The notes under the pieces were generated by a model that made no database searches, had not been told where the DNA came from, and saw only the letters and a list, made by a program, of their open reading frames with translations. Shown in pieces: positions 7,972-16,223 of a stretch of 64,000 bases of DNA. Source of the DNA: Nostoc commune NIES-4072 (lineage in GTDB: Bacteria; Cyanobacteriota; Cyanobacteriia; Cyanobacteriales; Nostocaceae); NCBI RefSeq assembly GCF_003113895.1, contig NZ_BDUD01000001.1, forward strand, positions 372,001 to 436,000, in the 5' to 3' direction. How positions within the stretch are numbered: the first letter of the stretch is position 1; each line of letters starts with the position of its first letter. Both the position numbers and the translations under genes were made by a program.

Positions 7972-8841
7972 TTAGTGTGAACTGGAAGTTAGAGTAAAAA
8001 ATTCTGCGATCGCTTCTGCAAATCCCTCAAATGAACTATAATCTTTAGCCACGATGGAGACATTCACACCCAACTTTCGCGCATTAGCAGTTGTATAAGG
8101 GCCAAAACATGCAATTATACAGCGTTCATAATCGCTTTGCGAGTTGACCATTGTTAAAAAGCTTTCTACTTCTGCTGTGCTACTAAAGGCAATTACATCA
8201 ATTAGTCCTTGACGAATCAGATTTAATTCAATACTGTAGATACTTGTGTTTAAGCCTTGTGTAATATATGTAGGTATGCGAGTTACTTGTATACCCAATT
8301 CCTGCAAATCCCTAATCAAGTTGGGTACAATATCAGGCTCAGGCAAACCAACAACTTCTGGAGCCGGAATCAGTACCTTTTTCTCGTGAATTTGCGGAAG
8401 TTTCGCTAATTCAGCCACAATTCCGGCTGGGCTAGATTCTGTGGGAATTAAATCTACTTTGTTACAAAAAGATAATAAACTTTCTGTGTCTTTTCCTAAA
8501 GCACATAATTGACATTTTTGCACCACAGATACAGGAATATTTAAATCATTCATCCGGTGAAAAAATGCAGTGATGCCATTTCTACTTGTGAAGATAATCC
8601 AATCAAATTCACCTATGTGGTATAGCGCAGTATCTAACTTAGTGTAGTTTGATAAATAGCAGGTTTCGATAGTAGGCATCAAAACAGGTAAACCACCATG
8701 TTTGATGATTTGTTCAGATAACCTATAAGCATAATTTCTCGGTGCTGTGACTAAAATTCTTTTGCCATATAGAGGTAATTCTTTAGATGGAGTGAGCAAG
8801 TTGATTTCTCTTGATTGGGTGTGCATTTGTTTATCTGCCAT
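7972..8841 (-). CDS. hemD: Uroporphyrinogen-III synthase
   Basis: The 289-residue protein closes and inverts ring D of hydroxymethylbilane to uroporphyrinogen III in tetrapyrrole synthesis. GKRILVTAPRNYAYRLSE at about 26-43 and FDWIIFTSRNGITAFF near 78-93 are typical of the first lobe. The second lobe carries DVIAFSSTAEVESFL (about 213-227) and IACFGPYTTANARKLG. The fold is poorly conserved among bacteria, but these motifs and the length agree. It stands as a single gene here. Confidence 0.88.
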   Translation of the reverse strand: MADKQMHTQSREINLLTPSKELPLYGKRILVTAPRNYAYRLSEQIIKHGGLPVLMPTIETCYLSNYTKLDTALYHIGEFDWIIFTSRNGITAFFHRMNDLNIPVSVVQKCQLCALGKDTESLLSFCNKVDLIPTESSPAGIVAELAKLPQIHEKKVLIPAPEVVGLPEPDIVPNLIRDLQELGIQVTRIPTYITQGLNTSIYSIELNLIRQGLIDVIAFSSTAEVESFLTMVNSQSDYERCIIACFGPYTTANARKLGVNVSIVAKDYSSFEGFAEAIAEFFTLTSSSH

Positions 8842-9162
8842 TTCATTGCTATTTCAGCTTAGAATGCAATACGTTTGGTGTTCGTGATATTTTGCCGACA
8901 TTTTTGTAATAGTCATGTCGTGCTGACCGATATCCCGCCTGGGAATAAATTCCAAGGCTAATAGCTAAAGTCCACTCAAGTGGACTGAGATTTTCCCTTT
9001 CAGGAAGCAATACGCTTGGGTTAAGAATTTGACTTTTGACTTTTGACCCTTCGACTGCGCTCAGGGTCAACTTTTGACTTCCCCAAAGGGGCACTAGCCA
9101 TTTTTCTAGGATGAATTCTCCCCATTTTTCCGATGTCATCTGGGTTGGTAAAACGGCACGAT
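8842..9162. repeat. Spacer with dispersed hairpins and heptamers
   Basis: This contains two adjacent hairpins, CCTGGGAAT...ATTCCAAGG (about 8938-8957) and AGTCCACT/AGTGGACT (8969-8986). A GACTTTT heptamer tract and a CCCTTCGACTGCGCTCAGGG palindrome follow (about 9030-9085). Such blocks are dispersed repeats of Nostoc-type genomes. A 96-codon minus-strand frame across them lacks an RBS or any recognisable domain, and I do not call it. Confidence 0.6.
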
Positions 9163-10107
9163 ATGAATATCCAAGAAAGTTGGCACAAAAATCTTATGTC
9201 TTCATTACTGGCTTTATCCAACAGTTTAGCTGATACCGTAGAACAAGCTGGAAGTGCTGTGGTAGCTGTAAATGCGGGTACTCGTGTTTCCCCAAGTGGC
9301 ATTCACTGGCGTAATGGCATCATTGTTACCTCTGATGAATCTCTCCAGCGCTATGACGACATCACTATCACTCTATCAAATGGCAGCACTGCACCAGTAA
9401 CGCTCATCGGTCATGACTCAAGCACTGATATTGCTGTTTTTAAGCTAGAAAATCTAGAAATTCCTGTGGCAAAAGTTGGCGATGCCAAAACGCTCAAAGT
9501 TGGTCATCTCGTGTTAGGACTGGCAAGAGGTAGCGAAGGTGACTTAAGGGCGGCGATGGGTGCGGTGAGTGTGGTTAGCGGTGCTTGGCGGAGTATGAAT
9601 GGCGGGAATATTGACCAATTCATCCGCCCAGACATCACCCTTTACTCTGGTTTTGCAGGTGGGCCACTTGTAGATGCTGCTGGTTTTGTTGTAGGCATGA
9701 ATACATCGGGGCGGCGTGGTACTGCTTTGACTATTCCCACTGCTACAGTCGATCGCGTGGTTGACCAATTAGTAGCAAAAGGACGCATTTCTAAAGGATA
9801 CTTGGGTGTAGGAATGCAACCTGTACGCTTACCTAAGAACTTGAAAACTGCTCTCAATTTAACTTCTGCAACTGGGGTAATTGTCGTTAATGTTGAGTCT
9901 TCTGGGCCTGCTGACAATGCAGGTGTGCTGCTTGGCGATGTTTTGGTAAGGTTTGATGGCGTAACTGTGGGCGATACAGGTGATGTGCTGGCGTTGCTCA
10001 ATAATAGCGATCGCATCGGTAAAACTGTCAATGTGCAAGTTGTCCGGGGTGGAGTGTTAGTTGATTTAGCGATCGCAGTTGGCGAACGACCTACTAAGGA
10101 AGAATAA
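9163..10107 (+). CDS. HtrA-like pseudoprotease with PDZ domain
   Basis: The 314-residue protein has a trypsin-like HtrA domain (about 25-205) and a PDZ domain (about 210-310, from GYLGVGMQPV). The catalytic His position in the usual TNxHV motif reads TSDES (E59). The Asp survives (D89 in SSTDIAVFKL), and the Ser motif GNSGGPL reads GFAGGPL (A165). It therefore should not cleave peptides. There is no signal peptide, so it is probably cytoplasmic. It may bind substrates or regulate the active protease downstream (10620). An ATG at 9133 is an alternative start. Confidence 0.88.
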   Translation: MNIQESWHKNLMSSLLALSNSLADTVEQAGSAVVAVNAGTRVSPSGIHWRNGIIVTSDESLQRYDDITITLSNGSTAPVTLIGHDSSTDIAVFKLENLEIPVAKVGDAKTLKVGHLVLGLARGSEGDLRAAMGAVSVVSGAWRSMNGGNIDQFIRPDITLYSGFAGGPLVDAAGFVVGMNTSGRRGTALTIPTATVDRVVDQLVAKGRISKGYLGVGMQPVRLPKNLKTALNLTSATGVIVVNVESSGPADNAGVLLGDVLVRFDGVTVGDTGDVLALLNNSDRIGKTVNVQVVRGGVLVDLAIAVGERPTKEE

Positions 10108-10164
10108 TCCAATTTGGGATGGGTTTAACTAGTTGTGTCAAGATTTATCTAAATTTTCTATTCA

Positions 10165-10395
10165 TTCGAGCCTCTGAACTCGGAATTTCTACCTTTTTAC
10201 TCGAACTTTGAGCCTCTGAACTCGGAAGTTGCACCTTTTTACTCGGACGTTGAGCCTCTGAACTCGGAAGTTGCACCTTTTTACTCGAACGTTGAGCCTC
10301 TGAACTCGGAAGTTGCACCTTTTTACTCGAACTTTGAGCCTCTGAACTCGGAACTTCCACCTTTTTGCTCGGACGTTGAGCCTCTGAACTCGGAA
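10165..10395. repeat. Tandem array B: 11 units of 21 bp, two alternating types
   Basis: Six copies of a GTTGAGCCTCTGAACT-type unit (ending CGGAA) alternate with five copies of a GTTGCACCTTTTTACT-type unit (ending CGAAC). This gives a 42-bp super-period. The edges are sharp. It sits between the two protease genes, 22 bp before a MITE. Minus-strand heptads such as SSEAQ are a by-product of the period. Confidence 0.9.
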
Positions 10396-10417
10396 CTCTC
10401 AGAATTTTCTTTCTAAA

Positions 10418-10510
10418 TAGGACTTACGCACACTCTACGAATTCTCGGCGCTCTTGGCGTCTTGGCGGTTCGAGAAATTAAGCTTTTTAGCAATTTTTGC
10501 GTAAGTCCTA
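10418..10510. mobile_element. 93-bp MITE, copy 2 (13-bp TIR, 5-bp TSD)
   Basis: Identical over all 93 bp to the copy at 4098-4190. It is flanked by the direct repeat CTAAA at 10413-10417 and 10511-10515. The terminal inverted repeat is TAGGACTTACGCA. It lies between array B and the active protease gene. Confidence 0.92.
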
Positions 10511-10619
10511 CTAAAGTTGGGTTGATTGATATCTTGCAGCATTCTTAATTATCCCAACCCGACTAAAAACTATTGTCAGCCAATAGATTCTACTTTGACA
10601 TGGGGAAAAATTGTATAAG

Positions 10620-11456
10620 ATGGCAAACACAACATTAACTAACATCGCTGCTGAATTAACAGAGGTAGCTGCTAAACTACGCGAGCGCACTGTTAAAGTG
10701 AAGAGCGGTTCTCTAGGAGTCGGTTCTGGTGTAATTTGGCAAGCTGACGGACTAATTATTACTAATGCCCATGTTGCAACCAGCAACCGCGCAACTGTGG
10801 AATTGGCAGATGGAAGGGTATTTGATGCAGTGCGTACACAATTTGATCCGCAGCAGGATTTAGCAGCCCTGAAAATTGTCGCCACTAATTTAACTGCTGC
10901 AACCATTGGTAATTCTGAAGCGTTACGAGTCGGTGAATTAGTTTTAGCGGTGGGTAATCCCTTTGCTGACAGTGGTGCTGTGACAACTGGAATTATCCAT
11001 GCAAATAATCCACGGGCTGTTATGGCAGATTTGCAGCTATATCCTGGAAACTCTGGGGGGCCACTTGCCGATTGTCAAGGCCGAGTCGTGGGAATTAATA
11101 CGATGATTGTTAATGGTTTGGCTGTAGCAGTTCCCAGCAACACCGTTGAGCGTTTTTTACAGGGAAATAGCCGTCCGCAACTGGGAGTTACACTGCAACC
11201 TGTGCTTTTAAGTAGACGTAGCTTGGGTTTATTGGTGTTGTCAATTCTACCTAACAGTGCGGCGGAAACTGCTGGTGTACAAATCGGCGATGTTTTAATT
11301 GGAGTTTCGGAGCGATTATTCACTAGCATGAATGATTTAACTAAATATCTCTATGACAGTAAAGGATCTGTACCACTAAAACTCCTACGCAGTGGGAAGC
11401 AATTCGTGATTTATGTTGAGGTGCAGTCTGGTAAAACTGCTGTGGAGGCGACATGA
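10620..11456 (+). CDS. Trypsin-like S1C serine protease with short PDZ
   Basis: The 278-residue protease has an intact triad: H51 (ITNAHVA), D80 (PQQDLAALK) and S145 (YPGNSGGPLA). A PDZ-like tail starts near 182 (PQLGVTLQPV). No signal peptide or membrane anchor is seen, so the site is probably cytoplasmic. I chose ATG 10620 with GGGG 10-12 bases upstream; TTG 10611 is the longer option. The stop overlaps the next gene's ATG by 4 bp (ATGA), so the protease and the regulator are translated together. Confidence 0.9.
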   Translation: MANTTLTNIAAELTEVAAKLRERTVKVKSGSLGVGSGVIWQADGLIITNAHVATSNRATVELADGRVFDAVRTQFDPQQDLAALKIVATNLTAATIGNSEALRVGELVLAVGNPFADSGAVTTGIIHANNPRAVMADLQLYPGNSGGPLADCQGRVVGINTMIVNGLAVAVPSNTVERFLQGNSRPQLGVTLQPVLLSRRSLGLLVLSILPNSAAETAGVQIGDVLIGVSERLFTSMNDLTKYLYDSKGSVPLKLLRSGKQFVIYVEVQSGKTAVEAT

Positions 11457-12085
11457 TCCGGGTGATGGTAGTTGCCACTTCCCCTGTAGTACGGGCAGGG
11501 TTATCAGCTGTAGTAACTACCAATCCTCGGCTAACGGTTGTGGGTAGTGCATCGGATTTGGATGTATTGGCTAGGGAAGTTGGGCAATTACAACCAGATA
11601 TAGTACTAGTAGATTTGAGTGGCAATCTTCAACAATCAGTGTGGGAAAAATTGCTGGTTATTCAAGAACAGCAATATCCATTAGGAATGATCGTCATTGT
11701 TGAGGAACTTGACAGCATTGATTTAGAGACGGGGTTACGTTCTGGTATCCGGGGGATATTGCCCAGTACTAGCACAGAGTCAGAAATTGTTGCTGCTGTG
11801 GAGGCGATCGCTTTTGGTTTGGTGGTGTTGCACCCGGATGCTATAGAATTACTGTCTATCCGAGAAAAAATGGTAGCGAATCCCGTACAAACCTTGACAC
11901 CACGCGAGATAGAGGTTTTAGGTATGCTTGGTTCTGGGTTGGGCAATAAAGCGATCGCTAAAAGCTTGCACATTTCCGAGCATACCGTCAAATTTCATCT
12001 CTCATCCATTTTTCAAAAGCTCAGTGTCTCCAGCCGTACCGAGGCTGTTGCTGTGGGTGTGCGACTGGGTTTAATTATGCTGTAA
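11453..12085 (+). CDS. NarL/LuxR-type regulator with degenerate receiver
   Basis: The 210-residue protein has a receiver-like domain (about 1-125) and a LuxR helix-turn-helix (about 147-208; LTPREIEVLGMLGSGLGNKA, SEHTVKFHLSSIFQKL). In the receiver, D54 of VLVDLS is kept. However, the usual acidic pair after strand 1 reads VVATSP, and the conserved Lys reads ILPSTS. Standard Mg-dependent phosphorylation is unlikely, so the input may be another ligand or protein. It overlaps the upstream protease by 4 bp, which points to a shared task. Its targets are unknown. Confidence 0.88.
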   Translation: MIRVMVVATSPVVRAGLSAVVTTNPRLTVVGSASDLDVLAREVGQLQPDIVLVDLSGNLQQSVWEKLLVIQEQQYPLGMIVIVEELDSIDLETGLRSGIRGILPSTSTESEIVAAVEAIAFGLVVLHPDAIELLSIREKMVANPVQTLTPREIEVLGMLGSGLGNKAIAKSLHISEHTVKFHLSSIFQKLSVSSRTEAVAVGVRLGLIML

Positions 12086-12203
12086 TCTGCAATGAATTCT
12101 CAGTTGGATGCAATAGACCTTTTGTATACAGAGATTTTCAGTTGAGTAGACTAGAAAAAAAGACCTAAACCCCAGCCCCTCAATACGGTTCGGTTTAGGC
12201 AAG

Positions 12204-12268
12204 AGACGCGATAAATCGCCGTCTTTACAATAATCAGTCCTTTGTAGAGACAGCGATTTATCGCGTCT
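12204..12268. repeat. Inverted pair of GACGCGAT palindromes
   Basis: AGACGCGATAAATCGC...GTCT at 12204-12224 and its near reverse complement at 12248-12268 can form one long hairpin. It belongs to the same palindrome family as 40883-40902 and 57211-57230. It lies between convergent/tandem genes with no coding sequence; the rest of the 12086-12398 spacer shows nothing else. Confidence 0.75.
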
Positions 12269-12398
12269 TTGCGATTAGCTAGCCCCGTGAGGTCAAAAAT
12301 TAAGTTGCACATCGCATGAGGTCTATTTAATATCAAATGATGACATAAAGCCTTCAATAAGGTGATGGTATATGTATCACATTTGATTCATCACTTAT

Positions 12399-13616
12399 AT
12401 GAACATTTTAATGCTCTCTTCCACCTTTCCCTACCCACCAACGCGCGGGGGAACCCAAGTCAGGACATTTCATTTACTTAAATACCTCAGTCAACGCCAT
12501 AATATTACCCTAGTGACTCAACGCGAGAGCGATGTTACAGAGGCAGAAGTATCAGGATTACGCGATTGTGTGGATCATCTAGCCATTTTTGAACGCCCGC
12601 CAGATTCTCAAACCACCGGAATATTGAAGAAAATACAGCGATTTGGTAAGTTTTTGCAACAGGGAACACCACCAAGTGTACTCAACCGCTACTCAGTTGA
12701 AATGCAAACATGGATTGATAACTGGGTGGAAGCAGGGAAATGTGATGTAATTACCTGCGAACATAGTGTCAATGAAATTTATGTACGTTCGCACTTTCCC
12801 AAACAACTAAAAACTATAGTTAATATTCATAGTTCAGTTTACGCTACTTGTCGAAACCAACTAGCAACGGGCATTTCTGAAAATTCCCTCAGAGACAAAA
12901 TCAATCTGCCACTTTTGCGGCGTTATGAGCAAAACTACTGTGCTAAGTTTTCGGCAATTGTGGCAACAACAGAAGAAGATAAAATTCAACTACAAGAGTT
13001 CAACCCCAATAGTGAAATTACAGTTATTCCTAATGGCGTAGATTTAGTTTCTTTCCCCAACCGTACCACCGATCCAGGTGGACACCGTTTAATTTTCATC
13101 GGTGCAATGGATAATTTAGCAAATATTGATGCTGTCTGCTTTTTCAGCAACGAAGTTTTGCCAGAAATCCAAAAATTGTATCCTGATACAACTTTCGATA
13201 TTGTCGGTTCTCATCCGGTGCCAGAAGTTTTAGCACTTGCTCAAAAACCAGGAATTAATGTAATTGGGCGTGTACCTTCGATGGTAGAATATTTACATCA
13301 ATCTACCATCTGCGTTGTACCGATGCGGACTGGGTTTGGCATTAAAAATAAAACTTTAGAGGCAATGGCAGCTGGTGTACCGATAGTAGCTAGCGATCGC
13401 GGCTTAGAAGGATTAGCCGTAGATGGTGCTAGTCATCCATTGCGGGCATTCCGAGCAAATAAACCGGCAGAGTACATCACCGCTATTAGTCAACTTTTTG
13501 AGCATCCATATCTGCGTTCAGAATTGTCTCACAAAGGCAGACAACTGGTAGAAACAGAATTCACTTGGGATATTGCTGGTAAAAGTTATGAACAAGTGTG
13601 TCTTAAAAGAGATTAA
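12399..13616 (+). CDS. GT4-type glycosyltransferase
   Basis: The 405-residue GT-B enzyme has an N-terminal Rossmann lobe starting MNILMLSSTFPYPPTRGGTQ, with the acceptor-side GGTQVR loop. The C-terminal nucleotide-sugar lobe contains VIPNGVDLVSF (about 208-218), LIFIGAMDNLANIDAV, and the EX7E-type region GIKNKTLEAMAAGVPIVASD near 330-350. It likely adds a sugar to a surface or secreted polysaccharide. Donor and acceptor are not evident. It is monocistronic here, with a hairpin 130 bp downstream. Confidence 0.9.
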   Translation: MNILMLSSTFPYPPTRGGTQVRTFHLLKYLSQRHNITLVTQRESDVTEAEVSGLRDCVDHLAIFERPPDSQTTGILKKIQRFGKFLQQGTPPSVLNRYSVEMQTWIDNWVEAGKCDVITCEHSVNEIYVRSHFPKQLKTIVNIHSSVYATCRNQLATGISENSLRDKINLPLLRRYEQNYCAKFSAIVATTEEDKIQLQEFNPNSEITVIPNGVDLVSFPNRTTDPGGHRLIFIGAMDNLANIDAVCFFSNEVLPEIQKLYPDTTFDIVGSHPVPEVLALAQKPGINVIGRVPSMVEYLHQSTICVVPMRTGFGIKNKTLEAMAAGVPIVASDRGLEGLAVDGASHPLRAFRANKPAEYITAISQLFEHPYLRSELSHKGRQLVETEFTWDIAGKSYEQVCLKRD

Positions 13617-13745
13617 TACTAATTCGTAATCAGCTACTTTAACGTAATTAGCACACACATAAAAATGCTTAATTTAATAGAGATCCCACCACAAAGTTTT
13701 AGATAAATTCTAATTGGGCTTTCTTGCCAGTGTGGGACAGATGTG

Positions 13746-13776
13746 TGTAGAGACATTGTATTGCAACGTCTCTACA
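13746..13776. repeat. Hairpin TGTAGAGAC...GTCTCTACA
   Basis: A perfect 9-bp stem extended by TTG/CAA, with a 5-base loop. It lies between the glycosyltransferase gene and a convergent gene pair. There is no T-run, so it may be a dispersed palindrome rather than a true terminator. Confidence 0.65.
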
Positions 13777-13839
13777 TCGGCTATACAAATTATCTTATCT
13801 AAATCGGATTGGTTCAAGGTTAGCTTGTAAAGAAACACA

Positions 13840-14121
13840 TCAATTATTGTCGTATTTAGTTGAAGCACCTAACACAAGTAATTTTTTATGCTTAGGTTTA
13901 TTTTTATTTTTGAGAGTAGTCAAATAATTATCAACGTAGCGGAAAGCAGCTGCACCATCGTAATCAGCAATGGCTATAGCTTGTAAGAAAACCTTTGAAG
14001 GAATTTCAAACCCTAAAAATTTTTCTGTCAAAATTAACAAATCTTTATCTGTAGCAGGAAAAGTAGTTTCTTCTACATCTTCTGGATCGGAAAATATATC
14101 TTCAATTAATGCTTTATACAC
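13840..14121 (-). CDS. Hypothetical protein, coupled to upstream gene
   Basis: This 93-residue protein was not recognised. The GTG start at 14121 is chosen because GGGGAGG lies 6 bases upstream. The ATG at 14151 has no such site and lies deep inside the upstream gene. The start overlaps the upstream stop by 8 bp (GTGTATAA), indicating translational coupling. It has an acidic N-terminal half (SDPEDVEETTF) and a lysine-rich tail. It is predicted to be soluble with helices near 20-75, and its role is unknown. Confidence 0.7.
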   Translation of the reverse strand: MYKALIEDIFSDPEDVEETTFPATDKDLLILTEKFLGFEIPSKVFLQAIAIADYDGAAAFRYVDNYLTTLKNKNKPKHKKLLVLGASTKYDNN

Positions 14122-14353
14122 TTTGTACCTCCCCGAAAGCATAAGACGCAAAGCCTGTGATAAAGTTTAGTTGCTGATCGCGAGTTTGTAAGTTGAGTGG
14201 GAGTTCACTACCAGCACATCCTATCTCCCGCAAAATTTCCAAACAATAAGCACCGAGTTGAGTGGATGGAGCAAGCTCCAATTCATGAGCTACTTCTAGA
14301 GCCATCTCCAGATTGACTTGGATAACCGTCTTTACAGGGTTGGTCATAAACAC
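14114..14353 (-). CDS. Hypothetical small protein
   Basis: This 79-residue, mostly helical protein starts MFMTNPVKTVIQVNLEMALE; a second Met at residue 3 is an alternative start. No domain is recognised. It forms a two-gene unit with the coupled gene at 13840-14121, and the pair may encode partner proteins. A Cys pair at residues 27 and 35 is visible, without a metal motif. Confidence 0.6.
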   Translation of the reverse strand: MFMTNPVKTVIQVNLEMALEVAHELELAPSTQLGAYCLEILREIGCAGSELPLNLQTRDQQLNFITGFASYAFGEVQSV

Positions 14354-14831
14354 GCCCTAATAAACTGGATGCTCTAAGTTTTGATCACAAGCTCAAATAG
14401 CGTAACGGTGTTTTTGCGGATTTTATGAAAAGGCGAAAATAAAGTATCAGCGCATTTGCGGTAATGTATCCGAAATTATGCAAATGAGTCTGAGAGTTCG
14501 GCAATTTCGACCTGCGTGCGATCGTCGTTCGCACAACGTGTTGTTGGCGCAGCCTCTGGTAGAGAAGACAAACGATCTCGCCTAAATAAGTATAAATAAA
14601 TCTTATAAATCAATATTGCCTTCACATTATGCATAATTTTGTTACTGAATCCTGTTATTTAATATGCACTATAGCAATCTGATTTGATTGATGAAATTAC
14701 TTGCGTAGGGAGGGAACAAGGAACAGAGAACAGGAAATAAAAGCATTTTTTCTCTCGACACAGAGATAAAAGAGGATTAATTATGTTTAATCTAAATTTC
14801 TGGTGAAATTATAAATTTCACTTCTTGTAGT
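14354..14831. other. Long spacer, divergent promoters
   Basis: About 480 bp between divergent transcription units. It contains one HIP1-like TGCGATCG and a GGCGCAGCCTCTGGTAGAGAAG-type dispersed repeat fragment near 14549-14570. An AT-rich stretch leads to the RTX start. No gene is seen. Confidence 0.5.
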
Positions 14832-15677
14832 ATGCAAGTCTTACAGAAAGCAAATACATTGATCTTTGAAACTAATAATTTTTTGTCGGGTACTACTAGT
14901 GACGATCAGATTTCTGGTTTTGGAAACGATGACAATATCTTTGCTGGTCTTGGAAATGACGTAATCGATGGTGAAGAGGGCAATGTAATTGAGGGTGGAC
15001 TGGGCGATGATACGTTAATAGGTGGTGCAGGCGATGACATCTTCAAGGGCAGTCAGGGTAACGACAGCATCAATGGCGGAGATGGTATTGATACCGCCGA
15101 CTACAGTGAACTAGGTACAGGCATCACTCTCTCAGGTGTAGGGACAATTACCAAAGCTGATGGATTTGGAACAGACCAAATCTTCAAAATAGAAACAGTT
15201 ATTGCTGATCCCAGTGTTGCCAACAATACCATAGATGCCTCCGAATCTTTGGCTGGCGTATCTATCACTGCTGACTTAGAAGCCGGAAGTATCTCTGCCA
15301 ATAACGTTCCCGAACTTGAGACATTGACATTTAATGTACTCAACTTTGTGAATGTCATCGGCACCAATGAAAGTGACATCATTACTGGCGACGACCAAAA
15401 TAACCAATTATTCGGTAATGATGGCGATGACTCCATCATTGGTGGACAAAATAATGATATTCTTACAGGTGGCTTTGGTGCAGATAAGTTTATTTTCAAC
15501 AATGTTAACGAGGGTCTTGACATCATCAAAGATTACAACTTTGCTGAGAGCGTGGCTTTCAAACTGGAGACATTGTTAGAGCAGTTGTTACCACTGGTAA
15601 AAAGATTGGTAATTATGTTGCAAAAGTGGCGATTCGTTCATCTGGCAGTTTCAACATTTCTACTAAAAACGGATTGA
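14832..15677 (+). CDS. RTX-type calcium-binding protein, 3' end disrupted
   Basis: The protein has hemolysin-type Ca-binding nonapeptides (GGxGxDxUx) at about residues 28-90, for example GAGDDIFKGSQGNDSINGGD. A second set lies at about 185-225. Such proteins are normally exported by type I secretion. The RTX sequence stops near residue 240 (IIKDYNFAE). The remaining 40 residues are a frame-shifted reading of an IscB remnant (15554-15745), so the native C-terminus and probably the secretion signal are lost. There is no SD near the ATG. Confidence 0.75.
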   Translation: MQVLQKANTLIFETNNFLSGTTSDDQISGFGNDDNIFAGLGNDVIDGEEGNVIEGGLGDDTLIGGAGDDIFKGSQGNDSINGGDGIDTADYSELGTGITLSGVGTITKADGFGTDQIFKIETVIADPSVANNTIDASESLAGVSITADLEAGSISANNVPELETLTFNVLNFVNVIGTNESDIITGDDQNNQLFGNDGDDSIIGGQNNDILTGGFGADKFIFNNVNEGLDIIKDYNFAESVAFKLETLLEQLLPLVKRLVIMLQKWRFVHLAVSTFLLKTD

Positions 15678-15745
15678 TTCAAGGAATATCGCATAAGTTT
15701 TGTAAACGCATTCACGCAAAGGATGGTTATTCGTATGCAGAATAA
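15554..15745 (+). pseudogene. IscB C-terminal remnant
   Basis: The frame starting GGC at 15554 reads GFQTGDIVRAVVTTGKKIG, then VAIRSSGSFNIST and a final KDGYSYAE stop, 63 codons in all. This matches the C-terminal domain of IscB, the RNA-guided HNH nuclease of IS200/IS605-type elements, as I remember it. RRXRR/RuvC and HNH parts are absent, so it is a fragment. It joins the RTX gene directly, out of frame. A search against IscB would settle the call. Confidence 0.72.
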
Positions 15746-16223
15746 AAGATTTGCTAATTGCTCAACTGTCCCCATCGAAGTTTTAGCTGACGCACAAATT
15801 TACTCAAGGGATGTTTCGCAATTAGCCCTCCATTCCTCTCGCCACCAAACTGAGTACAGTTTTGGTGGGAGTCTCCTGGAGGGTTGAGATGAATTCGCCT
15901 TCCTTGAAAATCTCCCATCGAATGTGAATATTCAGTTGGTGTAAAATTACTACGAGTCACAACTCCATGACAAGTTAAAGCTTTTTGCAGTTTGTTCCCG
16001 GTGTAAAAGTTTTGTTGCAAAAAAACAGGTGAGGCTGATAAAAGTATAAATTATATCAGATATTACCAGCTAGCTCTCAAAAAGTTTTTGCAACATAACC
16101 ATTGAACACAACAATTGCTTTAACTTTCTCGATTAGAGCAACGCACTGCCTCATCCTGGGTGTTGAATTATTCTTTATTCTATTTTGATGATATTTTTTT
16201 GACAAAATTAAGGAGTAAACCTT
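15746..16223. other. Structured spacer after the IscB remnant
   Basis: A nested hairpin lies at about 15822-15886: outer CCCTCCA/TGGAGGG, inner CCACCAAACTG/CAGTTTTGGTGG. It could be a transposon end or RNA relic of the same element. An 88-codon minus frame (15754-16020) crosses it. It has no RBS or recognised domain and is not called. The last 200 bp are the leader of the next gene. Confidence 0.5.

Noticed and set aside
8849..9139. 96-codon minus frame next to hemD
   Set aside because: Built from dispersed hairpins and heptamers (CCCTTCGACTGCGCTCAGGG); no RBS.
9642..10112. 156-codon minus frame opposite the pseudoprotease gene
   Set aside because: A shadow of the well-supported plus-strand HtrA-like gene; Thr/Pro/Ser-rich as expected for an antisense reading.
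10145..10360. 71-codon minus frame over array B
   Set aside because: Pure repeat translation with heptads; same reasoning as array A.
15754..16020. 88-codon minus frame after the IscB remnant
   Set aside because: Crosses a nested hairpin, has no RBS or recognised domain, and is more likely relic or structured DNA.
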